Of a stretch of 17,443 nucleotides of DNA, positions 14,621 to 17,443 are shown in pieces. Within the stretch, counting starts at the first letter, position 1. The number at the start of each line of letters is the position of its first letter. This stretch comes from Lachnospiraceae bacterium. GTDB lineage: Bacteria > Bacillota > Clostridia > Lachnospirales > Lachnospiraceae. The translations under genes were made by a program, and so were the position numbers. The notes below the pieces were generated by a model. The model saw only the letters and a list, made by a program, of their open reading frames with translations. It searched no databases and was not told the DNA's origin. Location of the stretch: the NCBI GenBank assembly GCA_017958465.1, contig JAGDCQ010000073.1, positions 1 to 17,443 on the forward strand. The letters run 5' to 3'.

Positions 14621-14673
14621 CCTTTAGAAGAACAGGAAAGGAAGACGATCCGTCTTAAGGATCGCACCGGGGT
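14621..14673 (+). promoter_or_regulatory. Structured translation-initiation region of the ATPase gene
   Basis: The only good Shine-Dalgarno-like run, AGGAAAGGAAG (14634-14644), is 29 bases from the ATG. A hairpin CGATCC/GGATCG (14646-14664) lies between them; if folded it would reduce the effective spacing to about 10. A second possible pairing, CCTTT (14621-14625) with AAAGG (14637-14641), could mask the site. This is inference from pairing only. Confidence 0.45.
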
Positions 14674-15708
14674 ATGATCAGACTTGAGAATATCGTGGTA
14701 AAATTCAAGGATTTTACCGCTCTACACAATATAAATGTACAGGTTAACGAAGGGGAATTCTTTACCTTCCTCGGGCCCAGCGGCTGTGGAAAGACTACGA
14801 CCTTAAGGACCCTCACGGGCTTTATAGATCCCGCGGAAGGCAGAGTATTTGTGCGCGGCCAGGATATCACAAAGGTACCGATCGAAAAACGTAACATAGG
14901 TATCGTGTTCCAGAGTTACGCCCTTTTCCCTACAATGACGGTTTACGACAACATTGCTTTCGGTCTTAAGGTGAAAAAGCTTAAAAAGCCCGAAATAGAC
15001 CAGAAGGTCCGCGCCATCGCAAAAAAGGTGGACCTTACCGACGAGCAGCTCGCAAAGGCTGTATCGCAGCTTTCCGGCGGCCAGCAGCAGCGTGTGGCTA
15101 TCGCGCGTGCGCTTGTTACGGAGCCGGCCATCATCTGTCTTGACGAGCCGCTTTCCAACCTTGACGCAAAGCTCAGGGTGCAGCTGCGCGAGGAATTAAA
15201 GAAGATGCAGCGCGAGTTTGGCATCACGAGTATCTACGTTACGCACGACCAGGAAGAGGCCCTTACCCTTTCCGACAGGATAGCCGTCTTCAACAAGGGC
15301 GTGATAGAGCAGATAGGGACTCCGAACGAGATCTACAACCATTCCGCGACGGAGTTTGTATGCAACTTCATCGGCGATATAAACAGGCTTTCCGACGAGA
15401 TAGTAAACGGCATGGTGAGCGCCGGAGCCGCCATCGATCCGAAGAAGCATCACTACATCCGCCTGGAGCGCGTGCACGTGAACGACGGATCCTCCGATAA
15501 CATCTACCGCCTGGACGGCATCGTCAAGGATCGCGAGTATTACGGACTTTACATCAAATACTATGTGGAGGCCGGCGGCCAGACCCTTAAGGTCATGGAG
15601 CGTAACGACGGCGTACATATCTACGAACGCGGCGAGAAGGTATCCATCGGCATCAGCCCTGCAGACCTTATGAGCTACGAGCCTTCCGGGACGGAGGAAA
15701 AAGCATGA
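14674..15708 (+). CDS. ABC transporter ATPase, PotA/FbpC type
   Basis: This is the cytoplasmic ATPase that powers the importer. It has 344 residues. The order is normal: Walker A GPSGCGKTT (34-42, K40), Q-loop Q80, signature LSGGQQQR (133-140), Walker B IICLDE (153-158, D157 and E158), D-loop SNLD (161-164) and H-loop H201 in VTHDQEEAL. The C-terminal part (about 230-340) is a diverged TOBE-like regulatory domain containing YIRLERV. All ATPase residues are intact. The ATG at 14674 gives the canonical MIRLENIVVKF start; only GGGG lies directly before it, with a better purine run further upstream beyond a hairpin. The stop overlaps the permease start by ATGA, so the two are translationally coupled. 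Fe(III), phosphonate, polyamine and thiamine importers all use this type of ATPase. Confidence 0.95.
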   Translation: MIRLENIVVKFKDFTALHNINVQVNEGEFFTFLGPSGCGKTTTLRTLTGFIDPAEGRVFVRGQDITKVPIEKRNIGIVFQSYALFPTMTVYDNIAFGLKVKKLKKPEIDQKVRAIAKKVDLTDEQLAKAVSQLSGGQQQRVAIARALVTEPAIICLDEPLSNLDAKLRVQLREELKKMQREFGITSIYVTHDQEEALTLSDRIAVFNKGVIEQIGTPNEIYNHSATEFVCNFIGDINRLSDEIVNGMVSAGAAIDPKKHHYIRLERVHVNDGSSDNIYRLDGIVKDREYYGLYIKYYVEAGGQTLKVMERNDGVHIYERGEKVSIGISPADLMSYEPSGTEEKA

Positions 15709-17443
15709 AGCAGAAGTTATTGAACCCTAAACCCCTGGATGCGGGACTGGTGCTCAAGATAATCGGCGGCCTGTTTTTTGCATACCTGTTCATAGGGTTT
15801 ATGGTCCTACCGTGCATGAATACTCTAACGAGTATCTTTACTACAAAAAACGCGCAGGGACAGACGGATCCCCTTGCAGTCATCCGTTTCTTCCTGGCCG
15901 GAAACATGAAGAATTACGTATGGAACTCCCTCAAACTTGCGGTGTGCCTTGTTATCACCGTTAACGTTGTGGGTGTGTCCATCGTGCTCCTTACGGAATA
16001 TTTCGACATCAAGGGCGCAAGGATCTTGAGGATGGGCTATATGACAACCCTCATCTACTCAGGCGTCGCACTTGTTACAGGCTATATGTTCCTGTACGCG
16101 AACGACGGCATCCTTACAAATGCGCTGAAGGAGTCCTTCCCGAATGTCAATCCCAACTGGTTCTCGGGGTTTAATGCGGTGCTCTTTACAATGACCTTTG
16201 CCTGCACCTCAAACCATATGCTTTTCTTAAGGAACGCGATCCGCGGGATAGACTATAACACTGTGGAAGCGGCAAGGAATATGGGGGCAAAGCCCTTTAC
16301 CGTGCTTTTTAAGGTCGTTTTCCCGACCCTTTTGCCTACCATGTTCTCCCTTACGGTAATGACCTTTATAACAGGTCTCTGCGCCATGAGTGCGCCCACC
16401 CTTTTGGGGTACGACTCCATAAACCCTGAGATCGTGCGTCTTGCGGGCTCTTCCACGGCAGACGAGAGCTTCCCTCAGGCGAGGGCTGCGCTCCTCAGTA
16501 TCATGCTTGCCGTATTTACCATCATCCTGCTTACGATCCTAAGCTCTTATGAGCGTAAGGGCCACTACCTTTCAGTCTCTAAGACAAAGGCAAAGCTCCA
16601 GAAGCAGAAGATAACAAACCCCGTTGTCAACGTTCTTGCGCATATTTACGCATACGTGCTGTTCATCATCTATATGACACCCGTGGTGATGATCATCGTT
16701 TTCTCGTTCCAGACTTACGGCGCGATCCGCATGAAGAGGCTGGAGTTCGGGAACTGGACGTTTATCAACTATTTTGGAAAACAGGATTACTCATACCTTA
16801 CAAGCCGTGGAGACTACAAGATCCGCGAAGGCTCCATCTCCGGCGTTTTCTCGAACCCAGAGACCCTTGGCGGTATCCGGACCAGCTTTGTCCTTTCCGT
16901 GTGTGCTGCGGCCCTGGCCTGCGTAATAGTGGTCATCGCCTGCAATTATATCTTCAAACACAGGAAAACAGGGACTGTCCTTGAGTACGCGCTGCTGTTC
17001 CCCTGGCTGCTGCCCACGATCCTGATCTGCTACTCGTACCGCGTTTTCTTCAACAACGACGTATGGTACGTTTTCGGGCAGAACCTTTACTACCAGGACA
17101 GGGTAAGGATATTGATAATCATCGCTTACACCGTCGTCAAGCTGCCGTTCTCGCTGCGAATGATAAAGGCGGCGTTCTACACCATAGATTCGGAGCTGGA
17201 GGATGCGGCAAAGAACCTGGGCCAGAGCCCGATCGGCACCTTCCTGAAGGTAAAGCTGCCCATCATCCTGCCAAGTATCCTTGCGGTGTTCGCCCTCAAC
17301 TTCAATGCGCTGTTCACAGAGTTTGATATGTCAGCAACGTTTGCAAGCTCTTACGCTAAGAGCTACGCCATGATAATGCAGGCCATGACCCTTGACGAGG
17401 GCCTCTACGGCTACAACGTCAACGCTTCCGGGCGACGGTGCGC
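15705..17443 (+). CDS. Fused two-domain ABC permease, iron/thiamine type (3' end outside window)
   Basis: This is the membrane channel of the importer, translated from ATG 15705, which overlaps the ATPase stop in ATGA. About 579 residues are visible and the frame is open to the window edge. Two permease halves are fused. The first has transmembrane helices from about residue 17 and an EAA loop reading EAARNMGAKPFTVLFKVVFPTLLP (around 189-212). The second, after a basic linker, has a matching EAA loop EDAAKNLGQSPIGTFLKVKLPIILP (around 503-527). Such fusions are typical of FbpB, AfuB and ThiP permeases, where one chain supplies both transmembrane domains. The second half contains a long extracellular loop (roughly 344-390). 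Only the last helices should be missing. The substrate is not determined. Confidence 0.93.
   Translation, partial: MKQKLLNPKPLDAGLVLKIIGGLFFAYLFIGFMVLPCMNTLTSIFTTKNAQGQTDPLAVIRFFLAGNMKNYVWNSLKLAVCLVITVNVVGVSIVLLTEYFDIKGARILRMGYMTTLIYSGVALVTGYMFLYANDGILTNALKESFPNVNPNWFSGFNAVLFTMTFACTSNHMLFLRNAIRGIDYNTVEAARNMGAKPFTVLFKVVFPTLLPTMFSLTVMTFITGLCAMSAPTLLGYDSINPEIVRLAGSSTADESFPQARAALLSIMLAVFTIILLTILSSYERKGHYLSVSKTKAKLQKQKITNPVVNVLAHIYAYVLFIIYMTPVVMIIVFSFQTYGAIRMKRLEFGNWTFINYFGKQDYSYLTSRGDYKIREGSISGVFSNPETLGGIRTSFVLSVCAAALACVIVVIACNYIFKHRKTGTVLEYALLFPWLLPTILICYSYRVFFNNDVWYVFGQNLYYQDRVRILIIIAYTVVKLPFSLRMIKAAFYTIDSELEDAAKNLGQSPIGTFLKVKLPIILPSILAVFALNFNALFTEFDMSATFASSYAKSYAMIMQAMTLDEGLYGYNVNASGRRC

Noticed and set aside
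17425..17443. The last visible permease residues (SGRRC) look abrupt and hydrophilic
   Set aside because: Too few residues are visible at the window edge to call a frameshift or assembly error.

Overview
The window looks like part of a chromosome from a motile, Gram-positive member of the Clostridia, most likely Lachnospiraceae. This rests on the rnr-smpB-ssrA gene order, strong AGGAGG ribosome binding sites, sigma-A-type promoters, several lipoprotein signal peptides, a CheV protein and protein families of Lachnospiraceae style. Base composition is near 50% GC by eye. Every gene I accept is on the + strand. No CRISPR array, insertion sequence or tRNA gene was seen, and no gene-free stretch exceeds 300 bases.

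Region 1 (1-2560) is a trans-translation and RNA quality-control module: the 3' part of RNase R, then SmpB, then tmRNA (ssrA) with its own consensus promoter and a hairpin terminator. Region 2 (2574-4054) holds a secreted cyclophilin lipoprotein and an unrecognised single-pass membrane protein. Region 3 (4105-7162) is an OmpR/PhoB-type response regulator, its sensor kinase and a small lipoprotein with a Pro/Thr linker, tightly packed and likely cotranscribed. Region 4 (7191-10312) is a CheV chemotaxis adaptor followed by a 724-residue zinc-ribbon, acidic, single-pass membrane protein of unknown role.

Region 5 (10317-12456) carries hisH and hisF, the two halves of imidazole glycerol phosphate synthase, then uracil-DNA glycosylase. 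Region 6 (12570-13147) is a small monocistronic unit with a promoter, a 145-residue protein built on 11-residue repeats, and a strong terminator. Region 7 (13245-17443) is an ABC importer of the ferric-iron/phosphonate-type superfamily. It has its own promoter, a highly expressed-looking lipoprotein binding protein, an intergenic terminator, an ATPase, and a fused two-domain permease that overlaps the ATPase by 4 bases and runs off the window.

Most of the window is ordinary core genome. The more unusual items are the repeat protein at 12651-13088, the large zinc-ribbon protein next to cheV, the duplicated -10 box of ssrA, the AFAA-ending tmRNA tag, and the terminator plus structured leader between the ABC binding protein and ATPase genes.
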